From Paramacrobiotus metropolitanus (taxonomy: Eukaryota; Tardigrada; Eutardigrada; Parachela; Macrobiotidae): a stretch of 64,000 bases of DNA. This document shows positions 32,234 through 42,952 of the stretch, one piece after another; position 1 is the stretch's first letter; each line of letters opens with the position of its first letter. The stretch covers positions 1 through 64,000 of the forward strand of contig NW_026570363.1 of the NCBI RefSeq assembly GCF_019649055.1, given 5' to 3'. The translations under genes and the position numbers were made by a program. The notes beneath the pieces are model-generated. The model did no database searches. It saw only the letters and a program-made list of their open reading frames with translations, and was not told the DNA's origin.

Positions 32234-34822
32234 CTACTGACCTTGAACGTTTCCCTGGGCCATTCCCTGAACCGGCGCACCTTGCGCCTGACCGGCACCA
32301 TTCGCCGGGGCGAAATTAAAGCCTCCGCCTTGCTGACCGAAACCGTTCTGGTTCCCACCGACGAAGCCGCCTTGCTGCCCGCCGAAGTCGCCCTGGCCAC
32401 CTTGACCGGCGAAATTGCCCTGGCCACCTTGACCGGCAAAATTCTGGCCACCTTGACCACCATTATTCCACTGGCCTCCTTGACCAGCACCGTTCCATTG
32501 GCCACCTTGACCACCACCATTCCATTGGCCACCGCCGTAATTTCCGCGATTGCCGCCGCGGCCTCTGCCTCTACCTCGGAAGCCGCCTCTAACCGGGCCA
32601 TATCCGCCGTTTCCTCCGCCTTGGCCACCTTGACCGGCGAAGTTGCCTTGGCCTCCGAAGTTATCCTGGCCGCCTTGACCTCCGTTGTTCCACTGGCCAC
32701 CTTGACCAGCGAAATTCCCTTGGCCGCCAAAATTGCCCTGGCCTCCTTGATTGTTGTAGTTGGCCTGGCCACCTTGACCGGCGAAGTTCCCTTGGCCACC
32801 CTGACCAGCATACCGTCCGCCTTGGCGTGATTGTGGCACGTAACCATTTGCCATTGCGTTGCGCCATCCGCCATGGTTGTTACGCAGCATCAACCATTCT
32901 TCATACACGACCCGGTTGGGGTTCTGATTCCACGGTGTTCCCGCGAACGAACACGCTTGTGTGTAGTGGTTGCCGTACATGCAGTTCTGGCATGTCAGTG
33001 CGTTATTGGCCACCCATCCGTCGATCATGGTGAACAGGCGCTCTACTCGCGACCCGTATCGTGGTCCTTGATTTCCTTGTCCACGGTTCGGTCGGAAGTT
33101 TCCTTGATTTCCTCCGCCACCGTTGAATCCCTGGCCAGAAAAGCCCGGGTTCGTCTGAGCCATTCCTTGACCACCGAGCCCTCCATTCAGGGCATTTCTC
33201 TGCACGTTTCCTTGTGGATTCTGTTTCGGCCTTGCTGCCTGCTGAGCTGATGCTTGGATCGCCGCGATCGCAGGCTTGGTTACTTCTTGGACGGCCGTTT
33301 GGATCGCCGCGATCGTCGCGTACGATACCTGACCTTCATTTCGACCGTTACCAAAGGTCATCTCTTGAGTGCCTAACGGCGGGAATTCCGTATTGTATCC
33401 TGACGCCTGCGCCGAGCACGACTGGTTCTGTCGCCCATTCGCGACTTCTTCGATCTGGCCCGATCGGATGATCACGCAATCATCTTGGACTCGATTGCCT
33501 CTCGTGACCTTATACTTTTCTTCGCCAGTCGACCAGGTGCGGAAGAATTCCTTGATATCCATTGGGTTATGGAATTTCTGTGCTCGGAGTGCCTTATAAA
33601 GGTCACTGTCATTCTTACACCCTTGAATCAGGAATCCGATAGCCTGCTTCTCAGTTATGATCCGTTTCGACTTGAAGCGCATGATCGCCTGATAGAACTG
33701 GTCAAGCGTTTCTTTACCAGCCTCGAACTTTCTCGTCATCGCTTCTCTTAAGGCGTTGACCCCTTCGTCACGATCGCCAAAATGTTCTTTGAACTTTGTC
33801 ATCCATTCATCGACGGTTAACTCTTCCGCCTCTTCTTCGTCATCGATTTCTCTTTCCGCGTCAAACCATGCCTTCGCGTCCCCTTTGACTGCGTTGGCGA
33901 CTTCCAGCATCATTGCTGCATCCGAAAGGTCATACGTCTTCTGAGTCTCCTTGACCTGACGGATCCAACCAAGTAGAGCTTCTCGGTTGCCGTTGTAGTC
34001 GATCAACGCGGATTTCCGGGCCATGGCTCTCATGTAACCTCTGAATTCCCGTTCTTTGCGACGGAGTCGCTGTGCCTCAGCATGGTATTCCGCGCGGTAT
34101 TCTCTTTCTCGCCTCTCCTCTTCACGAGCTACCCTTTCCTGCTCGTTTTGGCGAACTCGTGGATCTTCATGATTATCTGGTTAATGGTCAGATTTGTAGA
34201 CGATTGTTTCCCTCGGTCCTGTTTCTTGTTGCCGAGGATTGACCCCACCGGTCGGTCCTGAGTGCCCCTTCGCCAACTCAGTATCGTCGGTGACCTTTTC
34301 AGCTTTGACCTTATCTTTATCATGGCCGTCGCCTCGACCAGTCCCCGTCTTTAAGGGAGCTTGGAAATGAAAGCTACCTTCGACGGTGTGGACTTCACCG
34401 TATCCAGGGGGCGGAGATTCGATTCGTTCTGGCTGTTGGATCTCAGTTTCCTTCTGTTTTGCCGAGCGTTTGAGAGTCTTGATTTCTTCGTCTCTTTGTT
34501 TAATTGTTTCTTGTAGCTGTCTCACGGTTTCATTTGCGTCCTTCCGCAGTTTCTCGTAATCGTTGTTTGCTTCGGTGACCTTTCTCATTTGCTCGAGGAT
34601 TGTACTGGCCCTGTTATCAAGGGTCTTATCGAGATCCATTTTCGCTGCTTTTAGGATCTCAGCTTCTGCTTCCAATCGTGTAATACGATCCGCTCTGTCT
34701 GCGAGGGTCCTTCCTCTCGCTTGGCACTCTTCCTCAACTGCTTTCAGTTGGACTTTTAGTTCCGTAATTTTATCATCCTTTTCCATTACGGAAGTAGCCA
34801 ATCCGACTGATTCATCGCTCAA
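32234..34822 (-). CDS. retrotransposon gag-like ORF (b+c) with an in-frame TAA
   Basis: Frame b (34822-34181, 213 codons, coiled coil) ends in TAA at 34183-34181. The same frame is then open to 32234. The part from about 34100 contains a retrotransposon gag core (ALLGWIRQV, AKAWFDAER, WMTKFKEHFGDRD, LDQFYQAIMRF). It is followed by a zinc knuckle CQNCMYGNHYTQAC (CX2CX4HX4C) and a long Gly-Gln-Asn-rich tail of GGQGN repeats (about 32830-32270). Capsid-like particle formation and RNA binding are the expected roles. One stop codon separates the coiled coil from the capsid core: a mutation in this copy or a readthrough arrangement. Confidence 0.75.
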
Positions 34823-36432
34823 TTTGGCGATCTCTTCTTTTGTTTTTCATTTTCTGTCTTTCCTTCTTTATTCACGACTTCTAGCACAGTGACCCGTTCG
34901 TCACACCGTTGTGCTTCCTTCAACCACTTCTTTGCTTCTTTCTTTTGGTTGTCGATTTCGTCATTGAGTCGCTTGATTTCAGTTTTTGTTATTTCAGCCA
35001 GTTCAAGCAGTTCCTTTGCTGCTTGATCTCTCTGGCTTTCCGCTTCGTTGTGTTTCCTTTTCATCTCTTTTAATTCTGTTTGTAACGTGTTGACAAGGTC
35101 TTCGCGTAATTTAAGGTCATCCTTCAGTTTCGAGATGTCAGCCGTCAAGCTGGTGACCTTTCCGGTGAACTTCGTCGCATTTGCTAGAGATTCGTCCCGT
35201 TTTTTCTCGGCCTCCTTGACCTTTGACTGTAAAAGGTCATGCTCCTTTTTCAATTCTGCTATTTCCTGTGACCTTTCAGCTGCTTCCTCGGACAGACCGT
35301 AGTTTTCTGCGGTGAGTATACCTTCCGCGTCTCGATCTTCTACCATTTTCCTCAGATCCTCTGCAGCTTTTTTCTGACCTTCAAATCTGACTTTCCATTG
35401 TTGCGCTTCATCTTCGAACGTGACCTTTTCTTGTTCCATCACGCTCAATCTGGCTTCGACTTCAAAGGTTTTGTTGCGTTGGTCCCGTATCGCAGCGAAA
35501 GCTTGCGCTTCCTTTTCGTCGAGGAGTTGTTCTAGTTCCTTGACGCGCTGCTTTAATCCGTTCAATACAGACGTTTTTGGTGATGATGACCTTTGTTCCC
35601 GGTCGTCGGCTCTTCCTGACGCCGTTCCTTCAAAGGTCTCTTCTAACTTGTCCTGGAGGGTCGTTTCAAACATCCCTTTCGTTAAGTTGGCCTCCTTCAT
35701 TGCCGTATGGAAAGACGTCCGTATCGTCGTTTCGTCCTCATCGTCAGTGCAAAACTTGTCACTTGACGTGGGGCTGGTACCATTCTCTTCCAGCTGTTCT
35801 TGTAAGAACAGTGAGTTTCCCGAAAGGTCATCCTGTTTGACCTTTCCCTCGTCGATCAGCTCGTTGCTGCTGACGGCGCCACCACCTTCGGTGACCTTTT
35901 GGCTGACTTCGGTATTTCCCTTCTCAGTTTGATCCGCGTTTTCCTCCTTGACCTTTTCGGCCGACCGTGCCATTCCTCCGGTCTCGGCCTTCTTGTCATC
36001 TTTGTTCTGTCCATCTGAAGCCGTTCTCTCTTCGGTGACCTTTGCTTGGTCTACCGTGTTATCTCCGACATGTCGCTCGGAGCTTTTTCCATTTCCGTCA
36101 CTCGAGCTTTCGTTTTGAGTTTCCCTCAGGGCCGTTTGATATGTGGCCTCTGAGCCTCTGGTGTCCTTCCTCCCAAAGGTCTTTTGAGCTCGAGTTGCTC
36201 TTTCATGTTCCACGGGCCGTGTGTACGGCTTTAGTTTCCGTTCGTAAGGGTTTTCTAACCCCTGAGACCGTTCTCTCTGACTGCTTGATGAGACTGGTTC
36301 ATTACCGTCTGTGTCTTGGTCCATATCTTTGGCTTCCGTTGATGATCGGATAACTTGGACGATGCTAATAATGTTTCTGACACGTGTGTTAGTTTTAGCT
36401 ACGTAAGCCCCTTTACACGTAAACAGAAACAA
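34819..36432 (-). CDS. retrotransposon ORF a: long coiled-coil protein
   Basis: A 537-codon frame, highly charged, rich in Lys, Glu and Gln with heptad-like runs (e.g. LKEMKRKHNEAESQRDQ), so mainly coiled coil over its C-terminal half. The N-terminal half is Ser/Thr/Asp-rich. The start is uncertain; the first residues resemble a signal or random sequence. It ends in TGA at 34821-34819, overlapping the next frame by one base (-1). It lies where gag or a pre-gag ORF sits. No enzyme motif. Confidence 0.6.
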   Translation of the reverse strand: MFLFTCKGAYVAKTNTRVRNIISIVQVIRSSTEAKDMDQDTDGNEPVSSSSQRERSQGLENPYERKLKPYTRPVEHERATRAQKTFGRKDTRGSEATYQTALRETQNESSSDGNGKSSERHVGDNTVDQAKVTEERTASDGQNKDDKKAETGGMARSAEKVKEENADQTEKGNTEVSQKVTEGGGAVSSNELIDEGKVKQDDLSGNSLFLQEQLEENGTSPTSSDKFCTDDEDETTIRTSFHTAMKEANLTKGMFETTLQDKLEETFEGTASGRADDREQRSSSPKTSVLNGLKQRVKELEQLLDEKEAQAFAAIRDQRNKTFEVEARLSVMEQEKVTFEDEAQQWKVRFEGQKKAAEDLRKMVEDRDAEGILTAENYGLSEEAAERSQEIAELKKEHDLLQSKVKEAEKKRDESLANATKFTGKVTSLTADISKLKDDLKLREDLVNTLQTELKEMKRKHNEAESQRDQAAKELLELAEITKTEIKRLNDEIDNQKKEAKKWLKEAQRCDERVTVLEVVNKEGKTENEKQKKRSPN

Positions 36433-37715
36433 GTGCTGTCCTAAAGGTCACCTTCCCTTCTGTATCAGCTCAACTTTATTAAAGGTCACTCTGCCTCCAA
36501 AAGAGCTGAGTCTTTTCTAAAGGTCACTCCCCTTAATAAGATTAAACTTATTTTCCGCTGTTTCAGCCTAATAGCTTACTCCGTCACGTTAAAGGTCACT
36601 TTCTCTTCAGAACTTATTCCATTTAAAGGTCACGATCGATTTTGGTCAAAAACGTTCAACCTGAGAAAATTTTTGGATTTTACTGAGAAATCAACTCAGA
36701 TTTCCTCAAAATAAACGTTATTTATTCAGCTTTCAACTTTTAATAAAGGTCATCATTCTCGTCGAAAATTTTTTTAGTAAAGGTCAACTTCTCGTCAGTC
36801 AGTTGAGAAAATTTTCTTAGCTAGCTACGTCACGATCTTGAGCGTCGTGCGCAAGAACTCCGCCTCCTTACAAAATCTGAGCTTTTAATTGGCTGATTTC
36901 CTAGCTAACTTTAGCTACGCTGCTGCGCCAATCGCAGTGCGAATAACCGACCAATCAGAAGCGTTGTTATTCTGTTTATAAGGCAGAGTGACGTCACGAC
37001 CAAAACCGAAAATTTTTGCTAGCGCGCCGTGCGCAAAAGTACCGCCTACTTCTCTGCTCAGCTCAGAACCGACGAATGAAAATTGGAGATTTTACCTATC
37101 GACCAATGGTAAAATTAATAACCGAAATTCTGACCTGTTCGTCTCCCAAGTCTAGAAATCGATCCTGCGTCCTTCCGCGAATCCTCCTGATGCTCCTCCA
37201 GCGATTTAGCTGACTTCTCCTGGGCCAGCCGACACCCCTTCTGCTTCGTATCAGCAGGACGCAGCGGTGCGTCGACCAAAAGACTTGCTGGCTGCGGGTC
37301 TTCTGTCGCGCCTTGACGTTGGCAACGACAGGGGCGCTCGATCACCCTTTTGGGTGAGCGCGTATTATGTGTGCTCTCTACTGCAGTAGAGTAGCACCTG
37401 AAACTCCACACCCGCAGTCCAAAGTGGCTTGCCCACTCGTGCCCCCCTTCGGGCTTCTGCCTCTTCTGGCGATCTTTCTCGGCGCTTGTGCCCCTCCAGT
37501 CAAAGCTACGACAGTAGCCCTGACCGCGTCAGACTGATACAGTACACTCTACGCAGTAGAGATGCACCGTTTTCAAGTCTGCTGAGTGGATCCAAACGCT
37601 CCCTTCGCCACCAAACCGTACGCGAGCCCTTTCTCGCGGGAAAAATCCTCCACTCCTCGTCAGATGGACGGGAAAAACTCAGGGATTATCCTGGAGAACA
37701 CGACTCTTGCTACCA
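36433..37715 (-). other. retrotransposon 5' leader, about 1.3 kb
   Basis: No gene. It has seven AAAGGTCA copies at 36440-36790 and perfect small hairpins: CGCGAG/CTCGCG around CCCTTT (37621-37638), GCCC/GGGC around CCCTTC (37441-37454), TCACCC/GGGTGA around TTTT (37342-37357), and the palindrome CTACTGCAGTAG near 37380. The cluster nearest the primer site might be packaging or priming structure. Confidence 0.6.
37697..37715 (-). promoter_or_regulatory. putative tRNA primer-binding site
   Basis: Minus strand reads TGGTAGCAAGAGTCG immediately after the 5' LTR. TGG at the first position and placement are typical; the tRNA is not identified. Confidence 0.6.
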
Positions 37716-38050
37716 TATAAGCGTGGACCTGATGAAGGTTCACGCGTAGGAACAGAATTAACGGAATTCTGCCTACCAAACAGATCTGGCAATCCTATAC
37801 AGCGCCTACGCTATGGAAAGCGAGAAATGGCGTGATTGCTAGAACTTTATGACAACACTAAATTCGTAAGAATTTCCATGTGGACAACTCCGCATTGCTG
37901 ACTGCAGCAAGCGTGAAAAATGCGCACGTAGCCGCCACATGATGCGGGTGCGCGCAGAACACCATGCTTTCGCCACGCGTAAGGCGGGCGCGCTATGAAC
38001 ACGCAACAGACTGCCAAGCGAGGGTGTACGCATGTACGCCTGCGCTCACA
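37716..38050 (-). repeat. 5' LTR (right copy)
   Basis: Upstream LTR for the minus-strand coding region. The TSD ATGA follows at 38051-38054. Confidence 0.92.
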
Positions 38051-39439
38051 ATGAGAAATCCGAGTGGTATATTGGTTTCAAGCATAACCTTCTGGTTGCT
38101 TGCAATAATTTTTCTCGGCAAATTCTCACCTCTAGGAAATTTTCGGTGAGCAGATGGTCGAAACTGAATCGTGATCCGAGAAAATGACAGTATTTCGCAT
38201 GGTGGAACAGTTGAAGTCTGGGCTATGCGACATCGAAGCGGGAAAACAAGGTGAAGGGGCATAAAGTCATACAGCTGACTCCATTTTTTATTACAGTAAT
38301 AATACTCGTACTGAAATATGTGTACGGTCACTACGGTCACTACGGTGCCTGTCTGACATTGTCATTGGTTGTCAGTATTTCCAGAAATTTTTCATGAACA
38401 GTAAAATATGATTTGACAATTGCTAATTCTGGAAAATATTGCATGTAAATCTTTTAATTTCGCAGTGACCTCCGTTTCCAGTGCAGTTCCTCAGCTGCTT
38501 AAAGACCTCGAAGCGGCGACTAAGGTGGTCAACTTGAAGTTGGTGCCTTGGAGTCTGCCGATCACATTGGGCAAGGCCGAGAACTACCTTCCGCAAGAAT
38601 TCGACGATGTGGTCGATGAAAGTTATCAAGAGTCAGGACGGATCTTCGTTCATTACGGTATGGTGTTCGCTCGCCGTCACGGCACGATTGTACACGCCCA
38701 TACCAGCGGATGTCTCGCAATGGATCTTGTTTCCAGTATGAACAAAAACGAAGAGAACGTCGGAATGATATCGTCCATGTCCTACACGTACCCGAACCGT
38801 CTGGACGGCGGCGCCCTCACCAACGTCAAGTCCAGTGGCGGAGTGTACAACATCCAGAACATGCTATCTCACGAGGATCGCCGTGTGGAAGACATTGCTA
38901 CATTCGGAATCTCCTACGACAACGAGAGTCTGCTGTTGTTTCTGGTGGAAGCCGCGGTGCATCTTGGCCCGACCACGGATCAGCAGTATTTTATTGGCGC
39001 CCGTATTATGGAGCAGCGCCGGTTCCGCTTGAAAATTTTTATCCTGGGAAAACCTGCTTGTCCGAAATCCGCGCAGGATTTTGGTGCTGCCGTGCCAGTC
39101 GATCCACGCATGGCCAGTTGTACAGTGACCGGGAAATTGGTCAACGATCGGGATCTGGAAAATTACAGTGATGTGGAGTTGAGTGAGCTGTTTGACGTTA
39201 TGGTTGTGCGGATCCTGGAAGCGGATGAGGAGAACTACAAAGAACGCGAGCGTTTTGTGGTGGATTTGCCGGTGAAGTTGTCGGCATCGTCGAGCAAGGT
39301 GTTTTCGATTGACTTCAGTCGCACTGTACAAAACGCTCATGCGGTATGGTTGAGCCACAGCAGCCAGCCGCAAAAGGATCAAGCATTCGATAATGGAGGA
39401 GTCGTGGAGGGCCATCCTGATTCGGCAGAAGAAAACTGA

Positions 39440-40936
39440 TGAGGGTGTTGCTTTGCTATTAGTAGAGAATTTAGTATGTTGCTGCGTTAAGGGATTACTA
39501 TAGTGGCTGTGCTAGTGCTGCTGAAAATTCGTGTTTCTATGCCATATTTAGCATATTTTGAATTTCTCGTGAGCTGGGAATCACCGCTCTAGTTTCATGC
39601 TCTAGTTTCGTTTCCGTGACACGAACTGATGACTTTGAATTTTGCTGGTGTATTAATGCGACAGTGCTTTGTTGCTTAACATTGGCAAAAGTAGATAAAA
39701 CTCAGTTTTATATATAAAACTGTATAGTAAATGATCACAATAAAACTCGCATAACAAAAGCTTTCGTTTTATAACTAGAGACTATTTACTTAACAGAGGG
39801 CGCGGACTGCGCGATAGCGGTCGTATTCGTTACAGATATCGATTACAAGTTTAACGTGCGTAAATATGTACACCTTTTCCGGTTGCGTATCGGTCAGCAG
39901 CGTAATGAACCAAATACGTAACCACACGCATTACTATAAAAATTGTAATTGCGGAATCAAGTCGGAAACAAGTCGTGCACATAACTGCTGTAATCCGAGC
40001 ATGCCCAGTTCTTGCAACTGCAATATCCGGTCTCTAAGATATCGCAAAACGTGAATACAACGGGGTAAAACATCTTGCGCATTAAGAAAATTAATAAGAG
40101 CAGTAGAACTGTAGAAAAAAAGACTAGTGGTTACAGCGCTTCCTTTGCTTCGGATGTACAGTACAAGCGCAAGTACAGTAGACTAGTGGTTACAGCGCTT
40201 CCGTTTGCTTCGGATGTATTTCAGCTAGTAAAACAAATTATTTTCCTGTCCTAGTTGGGGCTGGATTAAGCATTTTGAAGACAAGAAAAGCGAAAACCGG
40301 TTATTCGGTCGAATAACTAGCGGTATAATTTTAATAGCTGCTCTAATTTTATTTCAAGTATTATTATCAGTACTGTGCGCTGTAATTGTGATGTGCGGCA
40401 ACCTTTATACCCTACTAGATTTTTTTTAGTGAGCAATTTTTAATTTCAACCTTGTACAAGCAAATGCCATTTACAATTAAATCTCATATACCGAATAGCT
40501 AGAACAAATAAAACAGCTCTTCTAGCTCTTTTGAACAACCAACAGTTCCCAGAACAGAAGCGGCTAGATCGGTACTAGATCAGTAATTTGGTGTCAGTAT
40601 GGTAACGATTGCAATATTATGGCCAGTCGTCCGGCAGTGAGCTGAGGCCTCGAATGACCTCGTATGCCACAGCATTATTATTGCACACGCACAGTCACCT
40701 GGAAAACGGGCGCAGATGCATTTACCTTAACGCCCGCCCGGTGAATTTAAAGTTACGGGAAATAAGCTAAAAGAGGAGAAATGTCAAGGGTGCCTGCCGC
40801 TTGTTGAAGGAGGAAACGCTGCATATCAGTTGTCAACGGTGCGATTTGATTACGGAACTCGTAACGCGTAGCTGATAAGGAAGCGGCATCCTAGTAGACA
40901 GTACAATGCGAAACTCTTATCACACACGGCGTATAC
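39440..40936. other. intergenic between cassette copies
   Basis: Family X copy A downstream region, then the start of cassette B homology near 40840. It holds a 59 bp period duplication at 40121-40219. No gene recognised. Confidence 0.5.
40121..40219. repeat. short tandem duplication, 59 bp period
   Basis: AGACTAGTGGTTACAGCGCT occurs at 40121 and again at 40180, with the following TTTGCTTCGGATGTA shared. Confidence 0.8.
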
Positions 40937-41317
40937 CTAACTCATTCTGCGGAACAGCAACACGCTGTTGCTGACGTTGTAGATGGGTGCTTTCCAATTT
41001 CCATCGGTGATATCATTAGCCATAGCGCGTAAATGGTGCTTTGTTATTCCAATCTGTGTAATTGACGTTTTACAAAAGTAAAAAGCCGTCTTGCAAACCC
41101 CATAAACATCCGGCTGAGTGAGCTGGTACCATGATATACCCGGTTCGCCAGGTAGCACTTTTTTGACGTGTGTTGTGCAGACCCGAGACGTGACGGCGAC
41201 AGTAGTGTAACGAGTAGGGGTGTGGCCCTCTAGATTGTCATATGTGATTGGCTCTCTTAGTGGTTCATGTTCGTTCATGCGTTCAGCTCGACGCTGCACA
41301 GCAGCGGTCCGATGCAT
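40937..41317 (-). CDS. small unidentified ORF of cassette B
   Basis: A 126-codon frame with ISWYQLTQPDVYGVC and a C-terminal half that still has nucleotide similarity to 16100-16370. No signal peptide from the listed start; an upstream exon may exist. Its upstream half has no counterpart that I can place. Unknown function; the decay of the paralogue argues for either weak constraint or recent loss in copy A. Confidence 0.35.
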   Translation of the reverse strand: MHRTAAVQRRAERMNEHEPLREPITYDNLEGHTPTRYTTVAVTSRVCTTHVKKVLPGEPGISWYQLTQPDVYGVCKTAFYFCKTSITQIGITKHHLRAMANDITDGNWKAPIYNVSNSVLLFRRMS

Positions 41318-41783
41318 GCATGCGGCTTCGCCGCTGTAAGTTCTCTAGATTTCTCTGCTTGGGCCTTGCTCAGATCTTGGAATAAAGGATCTTTGTTCCC
41401 GGGATCGAGGCTCTGGGCAGTTTCCCCATTATTTTAGGGTCACATTCAGGATTGCTTGTGACAGTATGTTTAAGTAGAGTTATCGCGCAATGTTTGACGT
41501 TAATTGGTACGTCTGGAGTACGTAGACTACGTACAATTACAACGAAATTGTTACAATTAAAACGCATCCGTCCTGGCTCCGTATTTTGACGGTGCTCGGC
41601 ACATCTAATCCATGAATGCCTTTTTACGAAATCGAACCGGGATATAAAGGATAACTTTTAGCCGACAAACAATTTACTCTGACTATCAAAATAATAATTC
41701 AATCATTTTGATTGGGTATCAAGGTCATTTCATAATTTTTACGGGTCAAAAGTTTCAGAACAGCTCTTTGCTAATCCTTAAGA

Positions 41784-42316
41784 ATGCGCTCAAACAATGT
41801 ACTTCTCGTTTTCGTTGGGGTTACGCTCCTGGTCACTGCGTGCATGGCTTCCGGTAAGAACTGATTCCTCAATGCAAAAGCCATCTTACGTTATGTACTC
41901 GCAACCAGTATAAGTTTTGTTCTACTTCCAAAAAGCAAGTGTATGGAAAATACACACTCGTGTTTGTACAGCTTATATGGCCGATCTCGATATTTTAGGC
42001 ATTACTGTTAAGGTCAGAATTAGTCAGTTTACTGTAGTTCTCTTTCATGAGAGCGGTAATACTCGCCTAGTATCCTTATCTTCCTGTAGTACCTGTTAAT
42101 TTTATGCATACAGACGTTGAAGTGTTGGACGACAACGAAGTTGCCGCTGCGGAAGGAGAGGCACGTGGGTCGTGCGGATGTCCGCTGGGATTTCTCTGCC
42201 GACGCAGCTGTCGCCGTCGAGGCTACAGCAGCGGAAAGTGCCATGGATCCCTGAACTTCACCTGCGGATGCAACAACGGCCAAGGACCACTGATTTCCAT
42301 TGCAAATATGTGTTAG
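41784..42316 (+). CDS. two-exon secreted Cys-rich peptide, copy B
   Basis: Exon 1 41784-41853 (signal peptide MRSNNVLLVFVGVTLLVTAC). Exon 2 42114-42316 starts after CAG, and G|AC joins as Asp. The total is 90 residues with six Cys in the core (CGCPLGFLC, SCRRRGYSSGKC, CGCNNGQ). It differs from copy A by a handful of substitutions in the mature part and lacks A's seven-codon palindrome insert. The intron is 260 bp versus 278 bp in A. Probably a secreted peptide; defence role is inference. Confidence 0.72.
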
Positions 42317-42952
42317 ACTGATAAATAAATCGCAGTTTAACTGTTAAACAAAGTATTCGGAAATTAGAAGGGAAAGATAAATGATTTCTGAGTTTAAAAA
42401 GTGCCCCTGGTGCGAATTCGGTGATACCCGCGTCCGAGCCTGTTCGCCGCAGTCGCAGTTACGTACTATTAATTTTGCACAATCGTAATCAGTAGTGTCA
42501 CTACTTGAAGTATTAATACTATGATGCAATTTGTTTGACGTTAGATCTTTCATCGTAAATTCGTAATCAGTGCCACTAGCGCTACTACTCATTGCATTGC
42601 AGCTTTTTTAGAATTTCTGAACTTTTTTATCACAGTTTCGTCTTTCTAAGCGACTTTGCGACCCGGAGCTGTAACCGGAATCTTCGGACGTTTCCATTCA
42701 GATTCAGAGCAATTTCGCTTGAGTCTAGTTTGATGCAAATGCAAAAGAGTGTTCTGGTTATCAAGAAGAGTGGCTTATCCTGAGTTTAACTTCAGTTTAG
42801 GTATGCTGTATGCTTTACTTTTGCAAATCAACAACGGTGTATTTTTAGAAGCACTGCATTGTACGGATATATTTTTTCAACCACAGTGCATTTTATCTTT
42901 GGAGCTATATATCCTCATAAAATTGTATATGCTGATCAAGCGACGCTGTAGA

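Larger units (their letters stand above)
20044..36790. repeat. dispersed AAAGGTCA octamer (about 95 copies)
   Basis: Counted by eye in both orientations: about 113 AAGGTCA, of which about 95 are AAAGGTCA. None lies in the LTRs or in 36800-37715. About 0.5 copies are expected by chance in 18 kb counting both strands. Confidence 0.88.
19481..38050 (-). mobile_element. 18.57 kb Ty3/gypsy LTR retrotransposon in family X intron 1
   Basis: Two 335 bp direct repeats (LTRs) at 19481-19815 and 37716-38050 differ by one base that I can see (G/C near 19555 and 37790). They are flanked by the 4 bp target duplication ATGA (19477-19480 and 38051-38054). On the coding (minus) strand the LTR begins TGTGAGCGC and ends CTTATA, and it is followed directly by TGGTAGCAAGAGTCG, a primer-binding-site-like sequence. 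Domain order gag - protease - RT - RNase H - integrase is Ty3/gypsy. The element is about three times the usual length because of long leader, gag-side and 3' regions. Near-identical LTRs mean recent insertion, yet the reading frame changes about ten times. The whole body is loaded with AAAGGTCA motifs and small hairpins (see findings). Confidence 0.93.
19193..39439 (+). pseudogene. family X gene, copy A, split by an 18.6 kb retrotransposon
   Basis: Exons: 19193-19468 (92 codons, MYRRALQTSW...), 38136-38250, and 38466-39439. All three align without gaps in exon length or phase to copy B (42953-44855). Exon 2 has an in-frame TGA at 38172-38174 where copy B has GGA, and intron 1, about 128 bp in B, here holds the LTR retrotransposon. 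Exon 3 is a long intact frame (about 323 codons) still close to copy B (e.g. SYTYPNRL, YDNESLLLFL, ENYSD). The gene is probably dead or recently dying; the intact exon 3 says the stop is young. Family function unknown: no signal peptide, no membrane segment, acidic tail. Confidence 0.75.

Noticed and set aside
32234-32830. glycine-rich structural (silk-like) protein gene
   Set aside because: The GGQGN repeats are in frame with the gag core and zinc knuckle of the retrotransposon.
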